In this document: piece after piece, positions 15,901 to 30,900 of the stretch | How the letters are laid out: every line of letters begins with the position of its first letter | Numbering within the stretch: the stretch's first letter is position 1 | NCBI RefSeq assembly: GCF_037038585.1 | Contig: NC_092560.1 | Span: forward strand, 55,650,049 to 55,714,048 | Direction: 5' to 3' | Source: Patagioenas fasciata | Taxonomy: Eukaryota; Chordata; Aves; Columbiformes; Columbidae | DNA: 64,000 bases | Notes under the pieces: model-generated | What the model saw: the letters and a program-made list of their open reading frames with translations, nothing else | Database searches by the model: none | What the model was told of the DNA's origin: nothing | Position numbers and translations under genes: made by a program

Positions 15901-18900
15901 ACTTTTGCAGTAGAAGAACAATGGATCTGCGGAGTGACACAGCTGGTGTTGAGGAGACAGTGACCACACTGTGGGTATGTCACAATTTCTTTTTGGATTA
16001 GCTCTAGTTGAGTCGTTTGGACTGAATAACGAGTTGCACTTGGAACACACTAGAAGAACAGAGTTGGGTTTTTTAGTTTAAAAATGAAAGTAACTCAGTA
16101 AATAAACTCTGAGATCTCTCTGCAAAGCAAATCCCAGCAGTGATAACTGGGAGATTCAATACAACAAAGCACATTTTTGATCTGAACTAAAATGCAAATG
16201 TAGCTGCATCTGAAAATTTCTTCATTCTTGTCTACAGACAAAATTGTAAGTGATAATACACATTACCAGTTCAAAGAAGAAACAACTGCTAGGTTTAATA
16301 ACCATCAGATACTACACAATACAAATGCTGAAGCAGACTCCTTTTACCTCCCTCCTCGAACACGAAGCGCATAGTTTCCAGTGTATTACAGCATGCTTGA
16401 ACATTGATAAATGAACAAAGTTTATACTGATTTTAATGAAATTTTTTAAATTAAAGATTCTTTGAAAAGCATGAGCTTATCTTTCTACCATCATCTCTCT
16501 TGGCTACAAGACTATCAAGAAATGCATTCAGAAACACTGAATGGTTTTCTTTCAAAGTGTAACACTTACTCTGAGGCTGTACTTCCAAGAATCTCCTCCT
16601 GTCTCTTCTACCGCTATCATTTCACACACACACAAAAAAAAAAAAGTATTATTTCAACTACAGTTCAAATAAAGTTTAGTAGGTAGATATTTGAATATCA
16701 CAGACAACTGAGGGTCCTGGTTTTGTTAAAAAACAAGTTTCTCTTTTAGTGAATTTGCCTGTCAACTAAAGCCTTCATATTAGCTGCATTTTCCTGGAGA
16801 ACCAGACACATGTTTTGGTAAACCTAGCAATGGAATGCTAACTTATTGATAAGCATGGATGGACATCTCACGAGAGAGGCAACGAGAAACAGGTGACCAA
16901 GAAACTGATCAACTGTGTATAATATTCCATTCACGTTAATACTTCATATAAAAGTGGGAGAACATGAGGATCTCGTCCCTTTTCCTTTCTGCTTATGGTC
17001 GACATTAAGAGAGGACCTTGCTAGTTGTCCCTGTGAACTGAGGCCTAGTGAGAGACTGAATCCAGCTCTGGTTGGCTGCAGAGTCTAATCCAGGACTTCG
17101 GGTGCCGGCTCTGCAGTTGCTGAGACTTACAAGATTGGTTTTGTATATTTTGTATTATTTTCTCTATTCTTATTAGCAGCATTAGTAAAACATTTTAAAT
17201 TTTTCTAACTCTCTTCTCTCTGTCCTTCTTTCCCTCCCGATTGCCTGTCCTGAGTGGGAAGGGGGGAGAGGGAGGGGCAAAAGGGGGAAAGTGGGGGGGA
17301 AGGAGGTTAACAATACATCTGCCAGGGTTTGATTGTCACCTCGCAATCTAAACCCTCGACACTGAGAAATTTCTCATCAGGAAAACAATCTCTAGAAGGA
17401 ATATTTGGAATATTTGTCCATGTAACAAGATTGCAGAAAACAGCCAGTGTTGCAAGTAGGCAATTTACAGACGCAATGTGGATATATAAATAAATTGCAG
17501 CCAACTATACAACACATCTCTTACTGAAGCTTTCTGGATCCTCTTCCCACATCATTAGTTCTTCCTTTGTCAACAGGAAATAATGACTGACTAATCTCCT
17601 ACATATTTCCGTTAGTGTTGGATATGTGAAAAACGCTGTCTTAATCTTATGTGCTTCGAGAGTTTCAGGACTGCTATCTGAAATAAAAAAAAAAAATTCA
17701 AGTTACAATTAAGTGTCTTAATGATCAAAAATTGATACGTAATAAATTCTTATTCTCAGAAAAAAACCTGACTACTGTTTTTAGCCAATTACAGCAAACA
17801 TCCCAGTTTATCAAAGCAAGGAAAGCTGTATCAAACCATTTGATGAAACAATCAACAAAGCTTCACACTCCTTGTGGATTCAAACTTACTTTGGCAAGTC
17901 AGTGTCTATATATATTAATATTTTAACCATCAAAATAAGAATTATTAATATAGAGACAGAAGTGTACATTGTTAACTATTAAAGCATTAAGTGCTTCAGA
18001 AGAATGTCTTAAAGGAGTTTTACTATTGAGAACAACTAGCAAAATGTTTTTCAAGATAAAATGTTTATGGTAAATAGCAGCAGTACCTTCGATGTTTTTG
18101 GATGGCTTGTAAGCATAATTTTTTACAATCATCTTAATGAGATTCATGCACTGTACAATAAACCGCTCAAATACAATTCCTTCACCAGCCTCTGTGAATA
18201 CATAGCTTACAGCAAACTCCAATGACCTCTGAATCAAAGGGGTGAATGAAAAAGGATGTTGATCCAGGAAGTCCAAAAGCTAAAAATTAAGGAAGCAGAA
18301 AAGCAAGAAAGATTTATCAAATGACTTTTTATGCAAGTTTTTTATTAAATGCTTTCATAAACTAGTTCTCAGAAACAAGTGCTAATTTACATAAAATAAT
18401 AGAAAACTGCATACAGACAGTAAATTCGGAAAAGATCAGTATCAATGCCTAATGAAGCATTATTTTGCCCTGAAATTCTTGACTCATGTTCAATTTTTTA
18501 TTTTTTTTTTTTTACATTTTCAACTAGAGCAGCTTGCTAGCAACATAGTATATAAATCATAACAGCCACACTTAAAACTCTGAACGTTTTAGCACATAAT
18601 TCATCCCTCCTAGAACTATTCCAAGTAAAAGAGGCATGCACGAAAAAAAAAAAAAATTGGTTTTCTCTCCCTCCACTGCAGCATAGCACTTTCTTCTTCA
18701 GCTTAGCTTTTCCAACTAGTGGTCTAGAATGCACTGGTCAGCTCCTTTAATGTACCCCACTACTTCAAAAATGCTTAAGCCTAAATTCTTGTACCTGAAT
18801 TTCTACAGGTGCTAGATTATTAAATAGTGTATTTTCTCTGCAAGTCTATAAAAAAGAAGCATATGCCTCACATGCTTTACTTGTTAGTTCAAAGTAGGAA

Positions 18901-21900
18901 GTACTATAATAAACACTAAGAATGTTGGGTCAGAGCACCTCCAGTTCAATTTTGGTGAATCTGGCTGATGCTTCCCACTTCTGACTATTAGGCTGAATAT
19001 TTAAATAAGATCCATAGCCCCAAAATAGGATGTGAAAACAATGAGAATTCTGTAGGTTTTATATCTTTTAAAAACAGTAAGTGAAAATGCTAAAATTACT
19101 TTCTGAAATTTATGCAATTAATGGTTGCACAGAATTAGGTGACAACCTCAAATACATAATACAAAAGTCACAGTGGGTAAAGGAGTTTTTTGTTAATTTT
19201 CTGTCAATGAACCAAAAGCGGCTAGTCATTCAACAGAACTAACAGGGCCTTAGAAACAGCAATCTAGGTGCTCGTAAAAGATAGGATGAAAAGTTTGTAT
19301 CTTCTTTATTCACCAATGCCGATAACAATGTTTAAGCAAACCTTCCAGAATTCTCTTATGAGCAAAATCTTAGCTAAATAATTTATTTATGGAATTCATT
19401 TAATTTTGTTTGTACTAAGGAAATGTATTCTTCACTCCTACAACTTACTTCAGCATTTGCAGACAGACCCCTTTTTCTTTAAAAAAATCTCCAATATATT
19501 TCATAACAAAGAAGTTTTAAGTTGCAGTACCTTCACCTCTTTAAAAGATCTGAAAGCTATTGGATTTAAGGAACATACACATCTGAATGGGGATTTCCGC
19601 TCCAGAACAGTAAACTATTCAGTAACTGAATGGAGAATTTACTTACCACTTTAGTGAACAGAATTATAGTCTTTTCTAGACGATCTCTGCATACGTTTTC
19701 TGCTCTTACACTTCTACCTGGTAAATTAGATATTTAACAACTATCATTTTTTTCAGACTTTCGTTTTCTTTCTGGATAGCTAAGTTTTTTTAAAAGAATA
19801 ACACTGGAGGAGGAAATTTGTTCTATATACAGTTCAGGGATTACGGCAGCCAGAAAAAAGTTCTATGGCAGAATAAATTAGAAGTCAAATTCAAGGTAAG
19901 AAGCTCTGGGGGAGGCAGAAATTAGCTATTTCAGCTGCAGTGGGATTCACTGTAACTGATCAGAATAAAACAATAAAGACATTACTGTTAACTCAATGAG
20001 AAAAGACAGTTAAAATAATGCCAGAAAATCCTAGCAAAGACAAGAAGTAAAAAAGCATTGAAAAGATGAAAATGTCCTTTTATTAAAACTATGGTATATC
20101 CTTACTGCATAACACTACATGCTTTTCTAAAAACTCCACCTTAAAAAACAATTGATTTTGGACACGGGAAAACATTCTCAACTTACAAAATCCACAAAAA
20201 AGTTTTTAATAAAAAAAAAAAGCCATAATTAAGGCACACAGGCAAAAACTGTAACATAATACATGTAAACACTAATCTTCTAAGGTAGTTGTGCCTGCTT
20301 TTGCAAAACAACTTATTGATTAGAAGAGTGGAAATGCGAAGCTTCAACTTGGTTCTTATCTTAGAACATTCCAAGTCCACAGACATTATGTTCTAGGAGG
20401 TCACAATAACCACCAAGCTTCGGAATGTGTCAGTTTTCAATTCAGTTTCTTAAAGCTAGGCAATTATCTAGCCAAAAATTGAAAAAGGGTCAGAAAGAGC
20501 ATGACTATAATAGAGTAGAAGGGGCAAACAGGTGCATGCAAAGAAGCCTGTATTTCAGAAGAACAAAAAGGGTATTTTATTTGGAATTGAACACAGTGAC
20601 TGTTTTCATCTTTTCTTAGAAACAAGGCTCAGAGCCCAAATTAGCCCTCTTCACCTAAGTCCAGGCTCCTAAGCCAAGTACCTTCATTTACATCAGAAAA
20701 TTCTTTCTACTCAGTTTAGCCATCTGTCCTCAGCAAAAGTGTTGTTGAACCCTAACAGAATGACCTGACAGGCTGCAAATGAATGAATGGCTTACACCAG
20801 GACTACTACAAGCATAGAAACAAATTAAAAAAAAAAAAAAAAATCAATTGAGATGGAACACCTCTGATCATCTCCTTTTCACTTGCTTCAGGTAAAATCC
20901 CTGCAAATGCACTAACACCTGCCAACTACACTTACATTTCTTGTGACTGTGTTAACCTGTGGTTGCCCATCCCAGACTACTACTCTTCCAGTTAAAAAGA
21001 ATATAGAGGTAAGTGTGATCTTTATTTCCCATTTGACAAAAAAACACAGCAAACTCCAGGAAAAACACAAAACTCTCCTAAACAAGAAAACTCAAGATGG
21101 TTTGGGTTTTTTCAAGCATCTGCATATTTTAATATGGATACTTTGCCAATCCACAGCTTGAGATGAGTATTTTTTTACATGGGCATTATCACACAAAATA
21201 TAATTTTGGTGTGATTTTAATCTGTTGACATAAATCAGCATTTTTAATGAAGCCATTTCAGACAGTAAAATTTAAAGTAAAAGCTTTGGACGTGAAAAAA
21301 AAAATCTCGCATATGAATGATTAATGATGATGCACTAAACATTACTGTGTGTTCATCCAGTTTCTAATGTTTAATAACCAATACAAGGAAAAATATTCAG
21401 ATACTTACTACACTCCAGAAACTGTTTTAGGCGTTCAAACACTGCATTTAGAAAACCCTGAAAAATATAAATGTGTCTTTAAAAGATTAAGCTTATTTTG
21501 CACTATATTATGCAGCTCATGGCCCAGATGGGCTTACTATTCACTGGGTAAAGAACTGGCTGGATCACTGGGCCCAAAGAGTTATGAACAAAGCCAAATC
21601 CAGTTGGCAGCCGGTCATGACTGGTGCTCCCCAGGGCTCAGTATTGGGGCCGGTTCTGTTTCATCTCTTAATCAATGATTTGGATGAGGGGACTGAGTGC
21701 ACCCTTAATGGGTTTGCTGATGATACCAAGTTGGGTGGGAGTGCTGATCTGCTGGAGGGTAGGAAGGCCATACAGAGGGATCTGGACCAGCTGAATGGTT
21801 GGGCTGAGGCTGATTGTGTGAGGTTCAACAAGGCCAAGTGCCGGGTCCTGCACTTAGGTCACAACAACCCCAGGTAGCACTACAGGCTTGGGCAAGAGTT

Positions 21901-24900
21901 GCTGGAAAGCTGCCTGGCAGAGAGGGATCTGGGGGTGTTGATTGACAGCAGCTGAACATTAGCCAGCAGTGTGCCCAGGAGGCCAAAAAGGCCACCAGCA
22001 TCCTGGCTTATATCAGGAATAGTGTGGCCAGCAGGACTAGGAGAGTGATTGTGCCACTGTACTTGGTGCTGGTGAGGCTCCACCTTAAATCTTGTGTTCA
22101 GTTTTGGGCCCCTCATCATAAGAAAGACATTGAGGTGCTGGAGAGAGTGCACAGAAGGGCAATGAGGCTGTTGGGAGGTCTGGAGTACAAGTCTGATGAG
22201 GGAACTGGGGCTGTTTAGCCTGGAGAAAAGGAGGCTGAGGAGAGACCTTATTGCTGTCTACAACTACCTGAAGGGAGGTTTTAGCATGGGGGGTGTTGGC
22301 CTGTTCTCCCAAGTAACAAGTGATAGGACAAGAGTAAATGGCCACAAGTTGTGCCAGGGAAGGTTCAGATTGGACGTGAGGAAAATTTCTTCACAGAAGG
22401 GGTTGTCAGGCATTGGAACAGGTTGCCCAAGGAAGTGGTGAAGTCATCATCCCTGGAGGTGTTTTAAAGACATGTACATGAGGTTCTTAGGGACATGGTT
22501 TAGTGCTAGAATTAGGTTATGGTTGGACTCAATGATCTTTAAGACCTCTTCCAACTAAAATGATTCCATGAGCAGAAAGCTGAGTCAAACTCAGTTCAGA
22601 TGTGCTACTACCTCAGAGTCTGAGAAGGAGATAGACTGTTGGGACTGTGCTCTGGCCCCCCTGAGACAGGAATGGCCACCAGTAAAAACACAAGATCAAA
22701 GGAGTCCTGTATCCTCACCCTGCCAAACTGCAGACACTAGCTCAAGCGAAAGGAGTAAATGGTGGCAAATCCACACTCAGGCTGGCAGGTGAAACCCACC
22801 TCACCCTCCCAGGTGTCTCTGTACAGCAGGTATGAGGCTCTGAATGTAGAAGGCCACAATGGATGAGGAAAATGAAAGTACATCTACACCACAACTATTG
22901 ACAGAATCAGAAAGGTCTATCCCCTGTATTACAACAACCTCCATGATGAAGAAAAGATGGGTTGTAGTTGTAGGTGACTCCCTTCTGAGGGGAACAGAGG
23001 ACTCAAACAGACCCTCCTCTTAGGGGAGTCTGCTGCCTTCCTGGGATCCTGGTTAAGGACATCACCAGGAAACTCCTCAGACTGGTACGGCCCTCAGACT
23101 ACCACCCGTTACTAAAATAGGGGAGATTCAGGCTAGACATGAGGAAGGTATTCTTTACAATGATGGTGGTGAAGACACAATGGAACAGGTTGCCTGGATT
23201 GGTGATAGATTCCTCATGCCTGGAAACATTCAAGGCCAGGCTGGATGGGGCTCTGCACAACCTGATCTAGTTGAAGATGTCCCTCTGAATGGCAGGAGGG
23301 TGGGACTAGATGACTTTTGAAGGTCCCTTCCAACTCAAACTGTTCTATGATCACCTTATCTTTTTTAACTGAACCAACCGATTTTTCTCGGACAAGGTAG
23401 CTCGCAGACTGCATAGGTGATCCAAACCAAACTTAGTACGACACCAACAGCACAGAGGCTCTAAAAGGTGGTGGTATAGCTAAATATAGATGTATGAATT
23501 ACAATCTGCTTATCCAGTTCTTTCTTGTTCTGAAAGTCTTAGTTTAGGATGTAGGTCATAGATACCCAGTTCCTCCAGCAGAGCACTGTTTGGGATTAAG
23601 GGAGACTCTTGCATCCCCTTCTTCTCTTCCCACTCCTCCCCACACCCAGGTGGGCTGCATACCACAGGTTTTCAATTCAATAAGACAAATTCTATCCATA
23701 GAATTTGACATGACAAAGATGCCATTGGATTCACCATTAAATGAAAACACCATCTTCAAACGATGGGGGACAGCTCACATAAGACAACTTCCAGTAGGCA
23801 TCAGGGGTGTCACTATCATGTGACATGTAAACTGGAAGGGGTACCTTTTGTGTTTTTTAACATCATGCCATTGTTTAGGTTCAATCTAGGATCTGACAGT
23901 TCTTAACTGATGGGAGGACAAGTTTGAGAATGTGTTCCTTGATCTTACTTTACATGACACAAATGTGTGCCATTCAATGATTTTTAAATGTAGCTCTAGC
24001 AATACCTGCAATCACCATAGAAATTTCTAATCTAGAACTAGAAATGGAGATATACTACTTACCATCACCTCTGAATTCCAGTGAGGTTCTACAAACCCAT
24101 GGACTGTCAGTTTACGAAGCACTAGGAATAAAGAAGTTACTTGTGTAGATAGTTCTCAGTCCCTGTTCCAACAGATTTCAGATCATGATTACAGTTACAG
24201 TTGCTATGCCTTTCTTCTACTTCTCTATATTAAAAAAACCACTTAATTTTGGGCCTTTGGATTCCTCAACCATACCTAATGTGAACCTAATCTTGTTGAA
24301 ATTACTTAAAAATACATCACGTGTAAAATAATTACAAGAATTCCAAGAGTTACTGAATCATCACAAGGAATTCTGAAAAAGTTGTAAGTATTCAACCTCG
24401 GAAAGGTTCTGCAGCAGGGAAAGCGCCAAGTACAGTCAACTACAGCCCACACATAATCTTTTAATTTTCTCAGATTTATCACTGCCAATAACCCAGAGAA
24501 GCCACACACTGCACCTTCTGAAACAATTTAAGACTGGTATCATGTACATTGGAAGCACTGCACACAAACCTTTCAGCTCTTCAAATCAGCAAAGTACAGT
24601 AAGGCTATATATTCATCCTACTGAAAAATACTCAAGCATAACCTTAGTAGTCAGTTTAGATTTAAGGTTCTCTCTTCATTGAACATGAGATACACTTAAC
24701 ACAACAAAATTACTCAGTTAAATGCCTAAAGATAGCAAAATGCAAGCCCAAATTACAAGACATGTAAAAAAGCATCTTGCTGTGCCCTCCACTTTCCCAT
24801 CTCATACACTACGACTTCTTACAACATGCATATCAGAATGGTACGTACGGAGAAATAAAGAATACTTTCTCCCCCTTCTGCTTTCCTGGGGACAGCTGAA

Positions 24901-27900
24901 CACTTGCCTGCTGGTGGGAAGCTGTGAATGAATTTTGTATTTTGCTCTGCTTGTATGTGCAGCTTTTGCTTTTCTTATTAAACTCTCTTTATCTCAACAC
25001 ACAACTTTTCCCATTTTTTTCTTCCAAGTCTTGCCCCATCCCACCAAGGGAGAATGAGTGAGTGGCTGTGTGGTACTTATTTGCCAGCTGGTGTTAAACT
25101 ACAACATCTTCCTGATATGCATGGCTTTGTTAGAAAATGTTAATTCTTGACCGAAGAAGTCTTAATTGTTCATTGTGAAGAAACTTTTTTGATTCCTTGT
25201 ATTTAACATCATTCTATATTATTACCTTTCAATGACAACAAAGTTCTTTCTAGTGAATTTGTGGCTGCAGCTTCATCCCCTCCACAAATTTGCTGAAGGA
25301 ATGTATCAGTATGATGATTCCACAAGGAACACGCAAAGCTATAAATACCTGATGCAAGCTGCAAAAGGAAGAAAGACCAACAATGTATTTGTTTTCCTGA
25401 ATTTGGTTACAGCATAACAAATTCCTAAATTTTAAAGACCAATTTAGACTGTACAATTATTTAATCCATATTCTTGCATATCATAAGATGCAGTGTTTCA
25501 CTCACTTTTTTGTTGTACTGAGTCACATTGATCCGAAGATATTTTCCAGAAAAATATGTTGTCTTAATTTGAAGATGTTATGATAGACTCACCTGCTTCC
25601 CTGACAACTTGGTCTATGACTCTACCACTTTCAAAATAACTATTTAGGCCTCTTTATCTGATTTTCATTAAATACAGCAGATCTGTAATACAGTACAAGG
25701 CTTCAAAAAGCTATCACCTCTCCTCATCACCTCCTCTCCCACAAGACTTGAATTATTTGTCTTAGAGCATAGTTAATATCGAAATGCACTTACTGTGGGA
25801 CACAGTTAGCAGCTATGTGCCTATCTCTAATAAAAACAGTATTGAACAATGTCTGTGCTGAAACTTTATTTTGTAAATAGCTGCAAATTCTGATTTTTTG
25901 CCTCAAATTATCTAAAATATAAAATGACAAATAGTTTCTAATCAGCTAGCACTAAACAAATCTCAGACTTAATTCACATTACAGTTTCCAAACAGTGCTT
26001 ACCTGATAAAGATATCTGAAATATAAACAGAAGAATTTCTCATTCAGTTGTGGTAGCACTTGACAGCTTTATAGTTAAGGAAGAAACTGCATTCAGTCTG
26101 TTATACATTACATCAGTGGACTCTAAAGCATATACGAGCTGTTTATTTGGTTCCTTTGACTGAGTAAGAGTCTGACAATAGAAACTCCTGATAATTATTC
26201 AATGATGTGTTCGTGGATTTGCCAAAACACATAACTGAATAATTACCAAGAATTTCCACCTACTTATGTTTTGGGGATTGACTTTGGATATTAAGGGGGT
26301 GTCTCTTTTAAATAGAAAGTACTAATACTAACCATACTAGCAAACAGGACCAACTCAGATGAGCAAAAAAAAGAAGCAAAAATAGCCCTAATAGTAGGAT
26401 ATATTCTGGATAACCTCACTTATTTGTAATCAGATCACTGTACCTTAGTGCTGAAAGAATTTAAAACAATATCTGCTTTATTAAAAATTGGAGGGGACAG
26501 AACCACAAATACACACACTGTTCATTAGGAGGACCAACCACGTTTTTACTTTTGAAGTCATTCAGCCAGCAATTATAATTTGTATTACTGCAGGACCTAA
26601 AGACCTAATCATGGCGCTAGGCTGGCTTAAATTTCTCTAGCCAGTAAAACAGGTAAAGTGCACTCCTGGTGGTAAAAAAATACCCAAGCTAAAGAAAAAA
26701 TATGAAATACCTTCATTAAGCAAAACTGTTTATGATGAATAGCAACAGTAAAAGCAAAGATGGCAGACTTGTTTCAACAGTGGATTTCATAGGCTGCCAC
26801 TGATTCCTATTTAGGAACATATTTCAAAGATTCAGTCAATGCAGCAAAAAAACTCAGAATCATAAAAATTCTCACTGAAGTTCAACAAGGTGACTAAACT
26901 GAATGGTGTGTATCCAGTAATGGAGAATGTACCCAAAATCTTATTGTACTTCATGGTAGGACTGCAAAGAAAAGTGGTTATAGTTTAAGACAGTGAAGTT
27001 GTGCAGAACTTCACAATTCCAGACAAAAATTAGTTATTCAGATAAACTATAAAAACATAACAGCATTCTTGCAAAACCAGGGCCAGGAAGCACCAGGAAG
27101 ACTTGAAAGCTTAATGTCAATTGAATTAGGGGAAGAAAAAAGGTAACAGATATTTTCATTGATTTGCAGTAATTCCAAAATGTGCAATATGCTGCTACAG
27201 AAAAAAAAAATCCAGGTTTTAACACAGGTTTTAACACATGCAATTAATTTATTCCTGAAAGTAGCAGTACATTTTTATTAAATAGAAAAATTAAACTCAC
27301 TAGTTTTACTTCCAAGAACCACCACTATATAATTTTGTAGACTAAATACAGAAAACAGTCTCAAAAGAAAATGGTTGTTTATAAGCGTATCACCAAAGGT
27401 ATATAAGCAGATATTACATTTTTCCTATTGGTACTAAAGCAGCCAATTGTATCTTTTAGATGGTTAACGTAGTTATAATCATAACTGTACTATTCACCGG
27501 AAAGATGGAGTTATAAATAAGCTGCATTTACAAGTTAGTGTATCACAATTCATACATCATCTAACATTTTTCCTTTTAAACCTCAGGTAACAGCGTTCAA
27601 TAAGGGACACATCTGTAAGCATGGTCTTATAATCCAGTATCATATTGCATTAAAAATTTATCAAGTATTTCCAAAGATGTACTAAAAAAAATGTTGAAAC
27701 CGTAACTACTTATTTGAAAGTATCAAGAAAATTTGCATTATGTTACTTAAGCTTTTAGAACTTTAAGCTTCCAGAACTTTTAGCTTCAAACAGCTAGGTT
27801 CCTTCTTGACTGTTCAAGTCACATGACACCCAACAGATGTAAATTGCCTTTACAGGAGACAGAAGAAGCGGATTTCAGAGTTGTCTGATTTTGCCATTAT

Positions 27901-30900
27901 TAAAACAAAACCCAGTCCTTAAATGTAAACCCTCTTGTGACAGATGCTCAGAAAATTACCTTTTCCCACCTAAGGTTCAAAAAACTGTGAACACACACAG
28001 TATTCCCAATACAGTTAAAGTGGATGCTCTGAAAATAAGTGGTTTGCATGCTCTCCAAAACTGCGTTGCATTACTTACATCATAGAAAAGCTTCCTATCT
28101 GCAGCAAGCCGTTTGGATGCCAGAGTCTTCGTAACATGATAAAAGGTAAGTAGTGCTCTGTGCTGTCGAAGATCATCCTGGACTTTCACAGATTCTAGAA
28201 GAGTGGGTATAAGTTCTGGCCATTGCCTTGGGCAGTCCACCCTGGCAACTTTAGCAATCAGTACAGAAATCTGAGTCGCTATCTGCAGGAAAGAAAAACA
28301 AAACATAGACACCAGAAAGTCAAAGGTCATTTAGGAGACATACAGTGCAGAAATTAACAGCCAAATAAAACTTGAATCAAAAAAGCCTAGTATGGATTGT
28401 CAGATTTGTGTGTGTGTGGTTTTTTTTTCCTCAACCTGTTTTTAAGTTTGCTGAATGCAAATAGATTTGGAGCAAAAAAAAGTCTTCCATTTTGTATTTA
28501 TCATAAATATTTACATAAAATGCTAAGCTGGCTACCTTTTTTAAATTTTACATTACAATCACAACATTTTTTGTTCTAGAAATCACATAAATGAAGAAAC
28601 AGATATTTGGGAACCACTTTTTACTTAGTGATCTTTTCTAATCCTTTCTACAAATGAAAAGATTGCTGAATACATATTACCCTTATTTCTGCGATATCTG
28701 ACTGTTCATTTTTAGACAGCGTTCCCTTCCCCAGGCACATGTGCTTGTGAGCCATGGTCCCAGATCCTCACACCACGGGCCAGGTGTACTTACACCACCC
28801 CTGTCATCTGGACTTTGGGTACTGGCACCAAATCCCAGTCACAGCATTAGCTGGCACCTACTCCTTGCAGCATGGACACACAAGAAACAGAGTGAAATGA
28901 CACAGGAAGATTGTTAAGGGATCCAATCAGAAGACAGGATAGACAGCAGTGATTAGCTTCTGGGTTTGTTTGCACATGGGTACTGAACAGCCATGGTTTA
29001 CATGACTGGCCCTTTCTATACCCTCTTTCTGTCTATTCCCCACTTTGGTGCTCCACAACTCCCTTCCCCTAAACATTCCTTAATAAATTTTGCATAGTCC
29101 CACATAACCCCACCTCAAATATTCAAAACCATCATTTCTTCTTTCCCTGTTCTTATTGCATTTGCATTGAAAAGGTCCTCAGACAACCTTAATGAAGCAG
29201 ATGCTCTCATCTTCAACATACCCTCACAACTACCACCACACTTCCAGCCTAGGGAAGAAGTCCCCTTCTTATGCCATAGAAAGGATTCTAAACAATTTAC
29301 TGACACAAAAGGCAATAGCCGCCTCCTTTACTGTTTCCTTAGCTGTTTCATCTGACACCTGATCACCCCACAAAACTTCCTACAATACTGATTCCTACCC
29401 ACTTCCTCGGGGAGAAGAATTGCTTCAGAAAACTCACAAAGTTTGCAAGGAAGGACAGGGAGTCTTATTTATTTTTGCATCAAGTGATACTGATTGGCAG
29501 GAGGGAGCAAATAAACTCTTCTCCATACATGATACAAGAAGCTACGTCTCCAGGGATGCTAAGAGCACTTCTTCCTTAAGGACTGGCTTTTTAAGTGAAA
29601 ACAATCTCCTGTCATATATTTCAAGCAGTATTTTGTTCCTCTCTCCACTCCATATGGTAAATATCTTGAGAGAGCACAGAAATTATGCTCCCAACATACA
29701 GTATGTTCTGTTTTTCTTTTCCCCTGGAAGTCAGCTCGTATCATCACATCTCAATGCTATGTCTAAATCTTACAATTTTTGTGTTGTGGGTTTTTTTCTT
29801 TTTATGCATACAAGAGTCATAATTTTTCTACCTTCAGTGATGAAGAATGCACAAGTAGATAGCAACTGTGCTATGATGTATCTGTGACTGGAAAAGAGTA
29901 TCTGTGACTGGAAAAGAGCACTCATCAGAAACATGAGATAACAAAATTCAGGCATACCAGGCAGACTGGGGACAAGTGAAAGGTGCCTCTGAAAGTAAAC
30001 AAAGATACCTACAACAAGGACTAGGGAACAGGGTAGAAAGTAGGGGAGATGGACTCTGTTACATTCTTCAATATCACAACAATAGTTTGGGTAAGCATTT
30101 CAAAGCAGATTGTTGGCGTAAAAAATCCTCCACATCTTAAAAAGCTACATCCCAAAAATAACATAAGGACACACAAATAAATATATAAAGCTGTTAGCCT
30201 TTAAAGTGTTAGTTAAAAAGGTTACAATCTCAGTCTGCAACTATAGTCTCAAAATGGGAGACATGTCCATCAGCAGTGGAATTTATAACTATAACATACA
30301 TCATTCTATTGTCTTAGCAGGTAAATTGATTAAATACTAATGAAGGTGTGAAAAAACTGTTGATAAATTTTGAATTGTTTCACATACAATGCAGTTAACA
30401 TTAGGTTTTTAGAAATGTGAATACCACGCAATCACTGCAAAATTAAGTATCTGATTAATTTCATACTACCTAGTAACAGCATAAATGACACAGACTTTAT
30501 AGTCCAAGACAACATACTTAATAGTTATTTTTGGTTGAAATAAAGAAACAAGTAATACTTGGTCATATATCTCTTTTTTGACACTGAAACTATATCTGCA
30601 TTACAAATCTAAAGATATTTTCTAAGTCTATCTGCATTTTTAAAAATTGCATTTGAAATAAAAACTTTAAATTCTAGTCAAAATTGTCATTGCACAAAAG
30701 TCTTCTACAAATACTCAACTACCCTAGTTTTGACACATTGCTAAAATCCTACAAATAACGTTAATCCCATCAAGGAATGCTGAACAGTTGAAACTGAACT
30801 GTCTGCAGAATGGAAGTTTGTTTGCTATACCTTTTCTTTTTAAACCTTACCTTACTTAAATCATTTAGTACTTTGTTGGAAAAGTTCTATAAGACCTAAC

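Noticed and set aside
29420-29887. 155-codon open frame in an IPO11 intron
   Set aside because: No recognisable domain and low-complexity hydrophobic patches, with no promoter or splice context. LRRC70, known to be nested in mammalian IPO11, would be far longer and is not seen here.
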